A stretch of DNA of 64,000 nucleotides from an uncultured Burkholderiales bacterium (GCA_903876885.1 CAIRBP010000004.1:91207-155206), one strand, 5' to 3'. Shown: positions 49,070-59,991, counted from the stretch's first letter. Translations and numbers: made by a program. The notes: generated by a model from the letters alone, not told the origin.

Positions 49070-50056
49070 ATGAATAAAAAGACCATCTTACATAAATTTT
49101 TAATCGTTCTATTTCTTTTTTCTGCCCATAATATATTCGCTCAGTCTCAAGTTAGGGTATATCCCAATCAGCAGGTAAAGGTTGTCGTACCTTTCCCCGT
49201 TGGGCAGACAACCGACATTGTGGCCCGCTCAATATCACAAGAATTTACAGAAGTTTTTGGTCAAAGTTTTTTCGTTGAAGACCGGGGCGGTGCTGCTGGA
49301 ATTATTGGTACAGAACTTGTAAAAAATTCCGCCCCCGATGGTTACACCCTCTTAATGGCTTCAAGTGGGCCTCTGGGAATAAATCCCTCACTTTACAGCA
49401 AACTACCTTACGATCCACTTAATGATTTTGCAATTGTGGGCACTTTAGTTACTGTTCCTCAATTCCTGGTGGTTCGCAAGGATTTCCCTGCTAACAATTT
49501 AAAAGAATTGATTAATCTAGTAAAACAAAATAAAGGGAAATTTAATTACGGATCAGGAGGCAACGGATTAACTAATCACTTAACAATGGAATTATTCAAA
49601 CTCTCAGCTGCACTTGATATTACTCACGTGCCTTATAAAGGTTCTGCAGCATCAACGACTGGTTTATTGGGAGGTGAAATTGATATGTTGTTTGAATCTG
49701 GTCCTGCAGTTATGCCTCTTATTAAGGACGGTAAGATAAAAGCTATAGCGGTTGGGAGCCAGAACCGCTCTTTGACGTTACCAGATATACCCACGATTGC
49801 AGAGGCTGGTGTTCCTGGTTTTAAGGCTGTTGCATGGGCAGCATTTTTAGCTCCAGCAAACACACCAAAATCAATAATAGATAAATTAAATACAGAACTT
49901 AAAAAAATATTATCCAAACCAGCGATTAAGGAGCGCTTTTTACTCTTAGGTGCAGAACCCTTTATCTCAACGCCTGAACAGGCTCGTGAGTTCATTAAAA
50001 AAGAAATAGAGAATTGGGCCATTGCCGTTAAAGCATCTGGGGCAAAAGCGGATTAG
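49070..50056 (+). CDS. Bug-family (TctC-like) substrate-binding protein
   Basis: Signal peptide; YPNQQVKVVVPFPVGQTTDIVARSISQEFTEVFGQSFFVEDRGGAAGIIG. Confidence 0.92.
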   Translation: MNKKTILHKFLIVLFLFSAHNIFAQSQVRVYPNQQVKVVVPFPVGQTTDIVARSISQEFTEVFGQSFFVEDRGGAAGIIGTELVKNSAPDGYTLLMASSGPLGINPSLYSKLPYDPLNDFAIVGTLVTVPQFLVVRKDFPANNLKELINLVKQNKGKFNYGSGGNGLTNHLTMELFKLSAALDITHVPYKGSAASTTGLLGGEIDMLFESGPAVMPLIKDGKIKAIAVGSQNRSLTLPDIPTIAEAGVPGFKAVAWAAFLAPANTPKSIIDKLNTELKKILSKPAIKERFLLLGAEPFISTPEQAREFIKKEIENWAIAVKASGAKAD

Positions 50057-50266
50057 ATTCAAATATTTAGGGCTTGTGTTTCGGCAGTAAATTAATGCAC
50101 TCAGAATTGATGTTTCAGGGTATGCCCCAGATTGAGGCGCCTAAAAAATGTGTTCAGATATCACCCCTAAGACTACGGCGTAACCTAATAGATTTGGAAC
50201 TAATTGAAAAACCGAACTGGTACGCGAAATTAAGCCGAGAATCTTGATAAACACAAAGGAATTTTT

Positions 50267-51397
50267 ATGCTGAGCCAGTCCAAATCTCCCTCGATCCCGC
50301 CTGGAGAATCGCTTTGCAGAACCCATCAAAGCGCATTGAAATGCATATGTAGCAATCGCCGGGGAGCTTTAAAGTCTTTAGGTGCTCTGGGATTAATATC
50401 GGCTGGAGGAGTTAGTAGCGATTGGGCCAACGCCCAAGACAATTCATCAAATTTGCACTACAGAGTTGATACGCACCATCACTTTTATCCTCCAGCATAT
50501 CAAAAAGCTTGGCTTGATTATGAGGACAAACGAAATATTCCACATTTCACAAGACAAGTTTCCTGGAGCGTAGATAGCGCACTCGCAGACATGGACTCCG
50601 CTGGCGTTAAAAAAGCAATACTCTCTATGGCATCAACCCCTGGTGTATGGTTTGACCTACCAATTCAAGACATAAACCAGATGGTTCGAAGCTGCAACGA
50701 CTACGCCGCTCAAATGATCAAGGATCATCCGGGTCGTTTCGGACTATTCGCCACGCTTACCATGGTAGATGTCAAAAGCACGTTAGAGGAAATAGCTTAT
50801 GTCTTTGATGTTCTTAAAGCAGACGGTGTAGGCCTTCAAACCAATTACGGCGACAAATGGGCTGGTCATACGGATTACACCCCCATTTACGAAGAACTTA
50901 ACCGTCGCAAAGCATTAGTTTATTTTCATCCACTCGCGGCTAACTGTTGTGGCCGTCTTAATACTGGAACATTTCCTGCAGTCCTTGAGGCTCCACACGA
51001 TACTTCCCGTGCAGTGGTTAGTTTATTACTGGCAGGTGCTTTTGTTAAGTATAAAAATATTAGATGGCTTTTCTCACATGCCGGCGGGACTATTCCGATG
51101 CTTGCAGGACGAATTAATTACTTTCACGGTAGCGCAAAAAATGTAAACGAATTCGCACCCAATGGCATTGAGGCCGAACTGCGAAAACTCTTTTATGACA
51201 CTGCTAATGCTACTCACCCGGCGAGCATGTCAGCCCTTTTAAAACTTGTTCCCCCTTCTCAAGTGGTGTACGGAAGCGATTACCCTTACCTGCCCATGAA
51301 CACACAGGTTAAATCATTGCACGAGCTAGGATTCAATGAATTAATGCTTGACATGATTGAACATTCAAATGCAGAACGTTTAATTAAAACAAATTAA
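50267..51397 (+). CDS. Amidohydrolase-family protein with Tat-like N-terminus
   Basis: NRRGALKSLGALGLISAGG; YRVDTHHHFYPPAYQKAW; SHAGGTIPML; VVYGSDYPYLPM. Confidence 0.85.
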   Translation: MLSQSKSPSIPPGESLCRTHQSALKCICSNRRGALKSLGALGLISAGGVSSDWANAQDNSSNLHYRVDTHHHFYPPAYQKAWLDYEDKRNIPHFTRQVSWSVDSALADMDSAGVKKAILSMASTPGVWFDLPIQDINQMVRSCNDYAAQMIKDHPGRFGLFATLTMVDVKSTLEEIAYVFDVLKADGVGLQTNYGDKWAGHTDYTPIYEELNRRKALVYFHPLAANCCGRLNTGTFPAVLEAPHDTSRAVVSLLLAGAFVKYKNIRWLFSHAGGTIPMLAGRINYFHGSAKNVNEFAPNGIEAELRKLFYDTANATHPASMSALLKLVPPSQVVYGSDYPYLPMNTQVKSLHELGFNELMLDMIEHSNAERLIKTN

Positions 51398-51454
51398 ATT
51401 AATTTCTTAACTAGCCTGCATTAATTATCAGAATTACTTCAAAGGATTTGGAAA

Positions 51455-52447
51455 ATGACTAAGAACCTTTCTCCTAAAACCACTAATCATGCCCAGACTC
51501 GCAGACCGGGCGTCCTTGCAATTCATTCAGTAGATGAGTTTGTATTTAGTGTTCCTGATCTAAAAGATGCGATCCATTACTACGAAAATTTTGGATTAAT
51601 AGTTGCTCGTGAGAACTTTAAGGGCCATCCGGCCCTTGGCCTATATACAGAAAATCACTCACACAGATGGGGAAGAGTTTTACAGGGCGGCGAGAAAAAA
51701 CGCCTTCAATGGATGACTTACGGCATATATCCTGAAGACTTGGAGCCCTTTAGAGCGCACCTAAAGAAAAACAACGTTCAGTTAATAGATCCACTTGACC
51801 CTGAGTCATCAAAAGATCAATGCATTTGGTTCAAACACCCCGATGGGTTGCCACTACAAATTCGAGTGGCTGAGAAAACATCACCCTCTGATGTTTTTGA
51901 ACGATCATTTCCTCCTGCGAAGGCCGATCATGGACGAGCACCAAATGGCTCCAAAGTTCCTTTTATTCGCCCCGCCCATTTGTCCCACATTTTAATGTTC
52001 ACTCCGCACGTCAATAAATCAGAGGCCTTTTACAAAGAAGTACTAGGCCTTCGTTTATCCGACTCAGCTGGGGATGATTTGATTGCCTTCATGCACTCTC
52101 CCCATGGCAGTGATCATCATTTAATTGCTTTATTCACCTCGACTGATTACGGAATTCATCACTCATCTTGGGCAGTTCGTTCAATTGACGAGGTAGGACT
52201 AGGTATGAAGCAAATGGCAAAGGCCGGATACGAAAAAGGTTGGGGCGTAGGTCGTCACGTATTGGGATCAAATTACTTTAGATATGTCAGAGATCCTTGG
52301 GGCTCCTACTGCGAGTACTCCTTTGATATTGACTTCATACCGCACACCTTGGACTGGCCAACTGCAAATCATCCACCAGAAGATTCCCTGTACGTTTGGG
52401 GTCCAGATACACCAGAGGATTTCGTTCATAACTACGAAATAGCTTAA
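51455..52447 (+). CDS. VOC-family type I extradiol ring-cleavage dioxygenase-like protein
   Basis: Two tandem VOC modules. Candidate H-H-E metal triad in the second module: AHLSHILMF, GIHHSSWAV, GSYCEYSFD. Confidence 0.8.
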   Translation: MTKNLSPKTTNHAQTRRPGVLAIHSVDEFVFSVPDLKDAIHYYENFGLIVARENFKGHPALGLYTENHSHRWGRVLQGGEKKRLQWMTYGIYPEDLEPFRAHLKKNNVQLIDPLDPESSKDQCIWFKHPDGLPLQIRVAEKTSPSDVFERSFPPAKADHGRAPNGSKVPFIRPAHLSHILMFTPHVNKSEAFYKEVLGLRLSDSAGDDLIAFMHSPHGSDHHLIALFTSTDYGIHHSSWAVRSIDEVGLGMKQMAKAGYEKGWGVGRHVLGSNYFRYVRDPWGSYCEYSFDIDFIPHTLDWPTANHPPEDSLYVWGPDTPEDFVHNYEIA

Positions 52448-52493
52448 TTGCCTTTGTACAAAAACCTTCAAGCTAATTTCAACCCATAAACTT

Positions 52494-53288
52494 ATGAGCC
52501 GTAAATTCGTTGATTTATCCATCTATTTAGAAAATGATGTGATAAGTGATCCACCTGCCTTTGCACCGAAAATCGAGTACTTCAGCCACAAAAATACTGT
52601 CGAACAAATCGAGAGTTTTTTCCCGGGTCTTAAAGCAAGCGATTTGCCAGACAGTGAAGGCTGGGCCGTGGAGGTAGTAAAACTCTCTACTCATAACGGA
52701 ACTCACCTGGACGCGCCCTATCACTTTCATAGCACGATGGACGCTGCAACGGGAAAAGCAAAACCTTCAATCACTATCGATGAGGTTCCACTTGAATGGT
52801 GCTTTCAGCCTGCAGTTAAATTAGATTTCAGACATTTTGAGGACGGATATGTTGTTCAACCTGAGGATATTGAAACCGAACTCAGAAGAATTAATCACAA
52901 ACTTAGCCCATTGGAGATCGTTGTAGTTAACACAAAAGCTGGCGCTCGCTATGGCCACAATGACTTTGTAAGTGCGGGTTGCGGGATTGGATATGAGGCG
53001 ACCATGTATTTGCTTGACCAAGGAATACGGCTAACAGGAACAGATGCTTGGAGTTGGGACGCCCCCTTTGTTCATACTGCTAAGAAATATGCCGAAACAA
53101 AAGATTCGAGTCTCATTTGGGAAGGTCACAAGGCAGGACGTGAAATTGGCTACTGCCATCTAGAAAAACTTCACAACCTAGAGGTCCTCCCCCCTAGTGG
53201 TTTTTATATTAGTTGCTTTCCACACAAGATAAGAGGAGCATCTGCTGGGTGGACGCGGGCAGTAGCCATATTTGACGAGGCACTGTAA
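52494..53288 (+). CDS. Cyclase-family (kynurenine formamidase-like) metal-dependent hydrolase
   Basis: FVDLSIYLENDVISDPP; VVKLSTHNGTHLDAPYHF; LTGTDAWSWDAPF. Confidence 0.9.
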   Translation: MSRKFVDLSIYLENDVISDPPAFAPKIEYFSHKNTVEQIESFFPGLKASDLPDSEGWAVEVVKLSTHNGTHLDAPYHFHSTMDAATGKAKPSITIDEVPLEWCFQPAVKLDFRHFEDGYVVQPEDIETELRRINHKLSPLEIVVVNTKAGARYGHNDFVSAGCGIGYEATMYLLDQGIRLTGTDAWSWDAPFVHTAKKYAETKDSSLIWEGHKAGREIGYCHLEKLHNLEVLPPSGFYISCFPHKIRGASAGWTRAVAIFDEAL

Positions 53289-53319
53289 TTAAACAATCAA
53301 GCTATTTACTGAATGCTGT

Positions 53320-53985
53320 CTAAGTTAATGGAGCACTGCAATATTTCTTAAATCCAGGGCGATCGCTGACCAATTTGTACCAGAGACTTATATTCTCAAA
53401 ATGAGGTCTATCTACTGGTATGTTAAACCAACGATAGGCAATCAACGCCATAGGTATATCGGCTAAAGTGAAATGCTCTCCCGCGGCGTAAGTATGACTC
53501 TCTAAATGCCCGTCAAAAACTGTAAACGCCTTAATCATTAACTGTCGATTAGCCTCTAACTCTTGCGGATTTCTCTCCTCTGGCTTGAGTCTAACCCATC
53601 CCCAAAATAGTGGCCTCATAGCTGGCCAGGCAACTGTATTACACCAGTCAAGCCACTGATCCACGCGTGCTGCACCTTTTGGATTAAGGGGATAAAGTGA
53701 ATTTTCATCACCACTATCCATAGTAGAGCTAGCATCAGAACCATTAGAGGCACGTCTAACAAGATACCGCATCACAGTATGTGACTCCCATAAAACAAAT
53801 CCATTGTCATTTATGGTTGGTACGAGTCCGTTTGGATTAAATTTGAGGTACTCGGGTGTTTTGGTTACACCGAATTCCATACCTGCATCTATTCGCTTGT
53901 GTTCGATTTTTAAGTCCTCACAAACCCAAAGCACTTTTTGTACATTAATGGAGTTGGTTCGGCCCCAAATGGTTAAATCATTCAA
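53320..53985 (-). CDS. Glutathione S-transferase family protein
   Basis: LTIWGRTNSINVQKVLWVCEDLKIEHKRIDAGMEFG; NPNGLVPTINDNGFVLWESHTVMRYL. Confidence 0.92.
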   Translation of the reverse strand: MNDLTIWGRTNSINVQKVLWVCEDLKIEHKRIDAGMEFGVTKTPEYLKFNPNGLVPTINDNGFVLWESHTVMRYLVRRASNGSDASSTMDSGDENSLYPLNPKGAARVDQWLDWCNTVAWPAMRPLFWGWVRLKPEERNPQELEANRQLMIKAFTVFDGHLESHTYAAGEHFTLADIPMALIAYRWFNIPVDRPHFENISLWYKLVSDRPGFKKYCSAPLT

Positions 53986-54081
53986 TTTTTATCCTTAACC
54001 GCTAAATTAGCATTTACTAATTGTAATGAGGATTAACTTAAAATACCTTAAAGATAAGCAAATTTTAAAACTAGGATTTAA

Positions 54082-55110
54082 ATGCATCAACTAAATATCG
54101 GCGTTCTCGGAGCGGCAAATATTGCAAAACAATTTATTCGAGACACAAAGCACAGTTCATCAATCAAAGTAACCTCTGTTGCTAGCCGAAGCAAGGAAAA
54201 ATCTTTAATTTTTGCAAAAGAAACGGGTCTAGATGAATCCTACGGCAGTTATGAGGAATTATTATCCACCCCCTCAATACAGGCGATCTACCTTCCTCTC
54301 CCCAATAGCATGCACGCCGAATGGGCTATCAAAGCAGCACAGGCAGGTAAGCACATCCTGTGTGAAAAGCCTTTAGCTTTGGGCATTAATGAGGCAAGAC
54401 AAATGTTTGATGCGGCTCGCAGGAACAACGTGATCCTACTCGAATCCTTTCCTTATTACTTTCAACCACAGACACATCAAATGCTATCCATATTGGAGAG
54501 CGGAAAAATTGGAAACGTAAGATTCGTTCAATCCTGTTTCGGTTTTACACTACCCAACCCTCAAAATAATATTCGTTTAAATCCTGATTTAGGAGGTGGA
54601 GCGCTACTTGATGCCGGTAGTTACGCACTTAGCTTAATACGACTTGCAATGGGAGAGGCTCCGACCCATGTCACGGCGGATTCGACTTGGGTTGAATCAG
54701 GTGTTGATATCAATACTGTTGCAACTCTTTTCTACCCTAATGGCAGGAGGGCGCAATTGTCATGCGCTATGGACGCTGCAAACTACAGAAGAGCAACCAT
54801 TTCGGCTACCGGTGGAACCATCGATACCGAATACCTTAACCACACTAGTGGGGAATTAGGAGGTGACGCTCTGGGTTATTTGACTAGTCAACTTCGTGTT
54901 CGTTACGGGACAGCAAACAATATTCCATTCGAGGCAGTACAAAGTGATACTGGTAGTGGTTTTTTATTTGCAGCAGAAGCATTTGCCAAAATGGTCAATA
55001 CTAACGATAAAAAGTCTTTTGAATTTTATGCAAAAACCAGTATCGATAACGCGGCGACATTAGAAGCTTTAGCAAATAGTGCGAAGCAACAAAAGAAAGT
55101 GGAAGTTTAG
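54082..55110 (+). CDS. Gfo/Idh/MocA-family oxidoreductase
   Basis: LNIGVLGAANIAKQFIRDTK; AIYLPLPNSMHAEWAIKAAQAGKHILCEKPLALG. Confidence 0.93.
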   Translation: MHQLNIGVLGAANIAKQFIRDTKHSSSIKVTSVASRSKEKSLIFAKETGLDESYGSYEELLSTPSIQAIYLPLPNSMHAEWAIKAAQAGKHILCEKPLALGINEARQMFDAARRNNVILLESFPYYFQPQTHQMLSILESGKIGNVRFVQSCFGFTLPNPQNNIRLNPDLGGGALLDAGSYALSLIRLAMGEAPTHVTADSTWVESGVDINTVATLFYPNGRRAQLSCAMDAANYRRATISATGGTIDTEYLNHTSGELGGDALGYLTSQLRVRYGTANNIPFEAVQSDTGSGFLFAAEAFAKMVNTNDKKSFEFYAKTSIDNAATLEALANSAKQQKKVEV

Positions 55111-55267
55111 TAATTTTTTAAAATTATCAAATTAACATAGCAAAAATAATTACCAACTCACTCATTTCAAGGGTAATCTCTTGTATCAAAAAGTGAACTA
55201 AATTTATAATATTTACAATCTCTTATTGTATTTTCAAAAAAATCTGTTTACATAATTACTTAAAACG

Positions 55268-57166
55268 ATGAACTCATCAGCACAACCTTCGGATCATCAC
55301 AATCTTGCAGTGGAAATTGCGTCCGAGTTAGATCTTCCTCACCAAAGGTTCTCTCCAACAGTAGAAAGAACATTTGATTATTTAATTGCACTCGTGCTAT
55401 TCCTTGAGCTTATTTTGCTTTTTGGAAACACAGCCATGAGGGGTATATTCAATACCTCACTTGTTTGGGCAAATGAGGTTGCCGAATACGCCTTAACAAG
55501 CCTAGCCTTCATCGGCGGTGCTGTGGCTTACCACAGGGGGCTACATTTAGTTATGCGCTTAGGCATAGATAATTTGCCGCAAAAGTTCCAGGCTAACGTG
55601 GAGTGTGCACGCCACTATTTTGTCATAGCTGTAGCTTTAATTGGACTCTACTTTGCCACACCAATGTGGCGCGACTCTTGGAACACTTTAACCGTCGTTC
55701 TGCAAATCCCTAAGTCCTGGACTCTTTTACCGTTCTTTATTGGCATGGGTCTAACACTTGTATTTGCATTTTTTGAATTGCGCCGTCACACGCTAAAAGA
55801 GAACATCGTTGCGTTTCTCATGGTTTCAGTACTGAGCCTAGTTTGGTTTCTTTTGCAACTATACACAGGTCCATGGCTTGGGACCAGCGGAATCGGATTT
55901 GCCCTTGCTTTACTCTTATTCTTGGTATTCGCCGGGGTGCCAATTGCTTACGTACTCTCCGTTACAGCTTACATGTTTATCTACAGCTCCGGTGAAGACC
56001 CTATGGCAGTATCTATGGCTATGTCGAACGGTATCAGTAGCTTTATCTTATTAGCAGTACCGTTCTTTATTTTGGCTGGCAACGTTATGACTGATGGAGG
56101 GTTGACCAAGCCTCTTGCCGATTGGGTGACGGCAATGGTAGGACGTATGCGCGGAGGCCTTCTACAGGCACTGGTGATTGCCATGTACATTTTCTCCGGT
56201 ATTTCTGGCTCCAAGATAGCGGACGTTGCTGCGGTTGGTACCACTCTTAAGGGAATGCTAAAAGAACAAGGCTATGATCCTGCCGAGAGTAGCGCTGTGC
56301 TCTCTGCAGCCGGAATAATGGGGGAAACCATTCCTCCCAGCTTAGTTATGATGGTACTTGCCTCAATTACAACGCTGTCTGTTGCCACCTTCTTCGTAGC
56401 CGGTGTCATCCCAGCCGCAGTGCTAGGACTTTGTCTAATGATCATTATTAATAGACGAGCAAAGAAGTACAACTGGCCTCGATGTCCAGCACTTTCATGG
56501 CCCGAGAAAATAAAGATCAGTTTCAGAGCACTTCCGGCATTAATGGTCCCGATTATGTTGATCATTGGAATTGTCGGTGGGATTGCAACAACAACTGAAG
56601 TCTCGTCAATTGCGGTCGTTTTCTCAATATTGGTATCAGTATTTATTTACAGAGGAATGAACGTTAAGTCTTTTATCACAACGCTTGCTGATTCGGGCGC
56701 AATGGCAGGGATGGTTTTATTCATGGTGAGCGCTGGAAGCGCCCTATCCTGGACTCTTGCGATCAGCGGATTGCAGGCCGTTGTTTCTGACTTTTTAACG
56801 CTCCTTGGCGGATCTACTTTTGCGTTTATAGCCTTTTCAATCGTACTGATGGTAGTAATGGGTTCGATATTAGAGGGACTTCCATCACTTCTTATTTTTG
56901 GCCCAATGCTTTTACATCTAACACAGAACTACGGTATTGATCCAATGGCATTTGGCATCGTGATCATCATATCAATGGGCATTGGCACTTTCATTCCGCC
57001 TTTTGGAATTTGCTATTTTGTGACTTGCTCGGTCATGGAAACCTCTGTTGAGAAAGTGACCCCTCGATTCATTCCTTATTTAAGTGTTTTACTTATCGGA
57101 TTGGTTTGTATTGCGGTTTTCCCGAGTATCAGTTTATGGCTTCCTCACGCCTTAAATCTAAGATAA
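55268..57166 (+). CDS. Fused TRAP transporter permease (DctQ-DctM)
   Basis: N-terminal small DctQ-like region (TSLVWANEVAEYALTSLAFIGGAVAYHRGLHL) followed by a DctM-like permease (VPFFILAGNVMTDGGLTKPLADWVTAMVGRMRGGL). Confidence 0.9.
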   Translation: MNSSAQPSDHHNLAVEIASELDLPHQRFSPTVERTFDYLIALVLFLELILLFGNTAMRGIFNTSLVWANEVAEYALTSLAFIGGAVAYHRGLHLVMRLGIDNLPQKFQANVECARHYFVIAVALIGLYFATPMWRDSWNTLTVVLQIPKSWTLLPFFIGMGLTLVFAFFELRRHTLKENIVAFLMVSVLSLVWFLLQLYTGPWLGTSGIGFALALLLFLVFAGVPIAYVLSVTAYMFIYSSGEDPMAVSMAMSNGISSFILLAVPFFILAGNVMTDGGLTKPLADWVTAMVGRMRGGLLQALVIAMYIFSGISGSKIADVAAVGTTLKGMLKEQGYDPAESSAVLSAAGIMGETIPPSLVMMVLASITTLSVATFFVAGVIPAAVLGLCLMIIINRRAKKYNWPRCPALSWPEKIKISFRALPALMVPIMLIIGIVGGIATTTEVSSIAVVFSILVSVFIYRGMNVKSFITTLADSGAMAGMVLFMVSAGSALSWTLAISGLQAVVSDFLTLLGGSTFAFIAFSIVLMVVMGSILEGLPSLLIFGPMLLHLTQNYGIDPMAFGIVIIISMGIGTFIPPFGICYFVTCSVMETSVEKVTPRFIPYLSVLLIGLVCIAVFPSISLWLPHALNLR

Positions 57167-57202
57167 TAGACACGTCAACTTAATTTTCAAGGAACATTTT
57201 GC

Positions 57203-58231
57203 ATGAAGCACTCTTTCAAACTCTTTAGCCAAATAGCACTCGCCGCTTTGGCCTCTTGCGCAAGCTTTACAGCGCCAGCACAAAACAAATTTGTTATCAA
57301 AATCGCCCACTCAGACTCTGTTGATCTAAGCACTTCACGAAAAGCCGTAATGGCTGAGGCATTTGCAAGAGAAGTTAAATCTAATAGCGGTGGACGTATT
57401 GATGTTCAGGTTTTTGGGGCCGGAGCACTTGGCGGCGAGAAAGACCTTGTTGAAGGCGTTAAAAATGGATTCATTCAAGCTGGTTTAGCTTCTGGGGTCA
57501 TGGCTAATTTCTTTCCTAGTGCCATGATTACTGATCTGCCCTATCTGTTTCCAAACGACGATATAGCTGACAAAGTAATGGACGGCCCCTTTGGTCAAAA
57601 GTTAGCCGAAGATTTCACGGCCGCAACCGGTATGCACAATATGTGTTTTGGTGAAGTTGGATTCCGACATTTCAGTAGCGGCAAAACACCTATTCATTCT
57701 CCTAAAGATTTAGCTGGGCTTAAGATCAGAGTACAGGAGACTCCTTTATATGTAACGGAGATGAAAGCACTTGGCGCCCAACCTACGCCTATTGCCTTTC
57801 CTGAGACCTATACAGCACTACAAACCGGTGTGGTTGATGGTCAAGAAAATCCGATTCCAACCATCATTTTTGCGAAGTTCTATGAAGTGCAAAAGCACGT
57901 AATCTTAGACGGACACAACTACGGTATTGACTGGTTCGTGATGAGTGATAAATTCTACAAATCGTTACCCGCTGATTTATTAAAAGTTGTGTCTGATGCA
58001 GCTAAAGTAGCTTGCTCAGAGGAGCGCAAAGCAAACCGAACTTTTACTGCCAACGGCAAAAAAATCTTGGCTGAAAAAGGAGTAACCGTCTATACCCCAA
58101 CCCCCGCTGAAATTGGACAATTTAGGGCCGCAACTCAGCCTCCGGTAATTGAGTTTCTAAAAACAAAGGTTGATCCGAAATTGATTGACAGTATTCAATT
58201 GGCAGTTAAAGAGGCTGAGGGAAAAAAATAA
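57203..58231 (+). CDS. TRAP transporter substrate-binding protein (DctP)
   Basis: FVIKIAHSDSVDLSTSRKAVMAEAFAREVKSNSGGRIDVQVFGAGALGGEKDLVEGVKNG; GLKIRVQETPLYVTEMKALGAQPTPIAFPETYTALQTGVVDGQENP. Confidence 0.93.
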   Translation: MKHSFKLFSQIALAALASCASFTAPAQNKFVIKIAHSDSVDLSTSRKAVMAEAFAREVKSNSGGRIDVQVFGAGALGGEKDLVEGVKNGFIQAGLASGVMANFFPSAMITDLPYLFPNDDIADKVMDGPFGQKLAEDFTAATGMHNMCFGEVGFRHFSSGKTPIHSPKDLAGLKIRVQETPLYVTEMKALGAQPTPIAFPETYTALQTGVVDGQENPIPTIIFAKFYEVQKHVILDGHNYGIDWFVMSDKFYKSLPADLLKVVSDAAKVACSEERKANRTFTANGKKILAEKGVTVYTPTPAEIGQFRAATQPPVIEFLKTKVDPKLIDSIQLAVKEAEGKK

Positions 58232-58254
58232 ACTAAATATTGCTATAAAAGTGG

Positions 58255-58288
58255 AGTAATCTAGCTTGCACTAAAGCTAGATTACTTT
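58255..58288 (+). terminator. Rho-independent-like terminator after the TRAP operon
   Basis: Perfect 13-bp stem AGTAATCTAGCTT / AAGCTAGATTACT with a 6-nt loop; only a short T stretch follows. Confidence 0.65.
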
Positions 58289-58538
58289 ATCAGGAGCGGT
58301 TAGACCGAAAACTGGCAATACTTCTGACTTATTTGTAATTCAAATCAACAGGGTAGTGCAATTTTTTTAATTAACACTAATAAAGCGACACCATCAAGGT
58401 ATATAAATTTCAATTATTTAATACAAAAGACATCATTTTAAAGACGTCTTACCTAATTGGACGAATTAAAGACCTATAAAGTGAGATACTAAGTAAAGTA
58501 TAAACATTCTTTCTTATTACGTAACTGAATTTCTAATC

Positions 58539-59984
58539 ATGGTTGCAACTGGCAGTAAGCAGAGAAATAAGAAAAGTAATGAATCTGGCTTAATGGCTTG
58601 GGTCAAAGGGCTTTTTAATAAGCCTGTTGGCTCGCCTCACATGATGTCATTTGAAATTGACGAACTCACTAAGAAGTTCAAAATCAATGAAGAAGCCAAA
58701 CGTTTAGGCAAAATGGGCTTGCCCGCGTTTCACGCCAAGGACTTAACCAGTGTTGAAACCGAATTACTGCGACATCTAAATGTTTTACGAGAGCAAATAT
58801 TAATTAACGCAGAAAACGAAATTGCTGCAATAGACAGACAATTCACAGACAAAGAGCATGAATTCCAAAGATTTCTCACTCAAAGTCTGAATGTAGAGTT
58901 TGAGCGCAAAGCCAGGCAAATAATGGATACCCAGGGTGCATGGCTCAAAAAATTAGCATCTAATGCAATAGCTAATATAAAAGAACTAGAGATTTTTAGA
59001 GAAGAAAATAATTTAAAGCGACAAGCCAACTACCCCGAAAAATCTCAAGCCTTCTTGCGCTACACACTTCTTTTAGTTTTGATTATTATTGAAGGATCAC
59101 TAAATGCGACCTTCTTCTCTGAAGGCGTTAGTACAGGCCTAATTGGCGGCTTTATATACGCTGCGTCATTGGCCTTAATTAATATTTCAGGATGCTTTTT
59201 TATTGGGAAAATTGGTGTCCGTTGGATCAACCATAACAAAGCATACGGCAAAATAATTGGTGGGATTAGCTTACTTGTAGCTGGACTCTTTTTAGGTGGT
59301 ATGGCATTATCTATTGCTCATATCAGGGAGGCTATGGCCGTGGGAGTCGATAACCCAACTCAGGCAGCCTGGAATATGATGCAAAGTGGTCTATGGTCAT
59401 TTAAAGACCTAACTTCATGGTTTTTAATCATGTTGACGCTAGGCTTTGGGATAGCCGCAGTTGTGGACGGTGTCTATGTAGATGATATTTACCCTGGGTA
59501 CGGCAGTATATTCAGACGAACTGAATCGGCTAAAGAGGAATTTGAATCTGAATTTGAGGAAATTCGTTACGAGCTCGAAGAGTTAAAGCAAGAAAAATTG
59601 GATTTCATCGACCAACAGCTTAATTCATGCAATGAGCTTCTTTTCTCTGTTCAAAATTTATTGGAAACTAAAAAGTCTGTCCTAAAGAAATATCAAGACA
59701 AACTCAACGATTCTGAGGTGGTGCTTTTTGCTACGATTAGAAAATTTAGATTTGAAAATGAAATAGTCAGGGAAGATGGCCTAATCCCAGCGTACTTTAA
59801 TACTATGCCATCTTTGAACCCCATCACTCTTCCCAAAATGGAGCAAGCGCGTGAATCAGCTCTCATTGGCAAATTAAATGATTTGATCAGAAATCATGAG
59901 AAGACAATCTCAAGGCAAAGAGAAGAGGTTTATCAGATATTTGAGAAATTTGTAACCCAACTCAATCACCTAAGGTACTACTAA
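58539..59984 (+). CDS. Four-TM membrane protein with cytoplasmic coiled-coil N- and C-terminal regions (locus B)
   Basis: Four hydrophobic segments (YTLLLVLIIIEGSLNATFF; LIGGFIYAASLALINISGCFF; IIGGISLLVAGLFLGGMALSI; LTSWFLIMLTLGFGIAAVVDG), flanked by long charged helical regions. Confidence 0.7.
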   Translation: MVATGSKQRNKKSNESGLMAWVKGLFNKPVGSPHMMSFEIDELTKKFKINEEAKRLGKMGLPAFHAKDLTSVETELLRHLNVLREQILINAENEIAAIDRQFTDKEHEFQRFLTQSLNVEFERKARQIMDTQGAWLKKLASNAIANIKELEIFREENNLKRQANYPEKSQAFLRYTLLLVLIIIEGSLNATFFSEGVSTGLIGGFIYAASLALINISGCFFIGKIGVRWINHNKAYGKIIGGISLLVAGLFLGGMALSIAHIREAMAVGVDNPTQAAWNMMQSGLWSFKDLTSWFLIMLTLGFGIAAVVDGVYVDDIYPGYGSIFRRTESAKEEFESEFEEIRYELEELKQEKLDFIDQQLNSCNELLFSVQNLLETKKSVLKKYQDKLNDSEVVLFATIRKFRFENEIVREDGLIPAYFNTMPSLNPITLPKMEQARESALIGKLNDLIRNHEKTISRQREEVYQIFEKFVTQLNHLRYY

Positions 59985-59991
59985 ACCGGGT

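Noticed and set aside
58539-59984. Assignment of the 4-TM protein to ZorA/MotA
   Set aside because: Only the broad topology is similar; I see no MotA/TolQ/ExbB sequence motifs.
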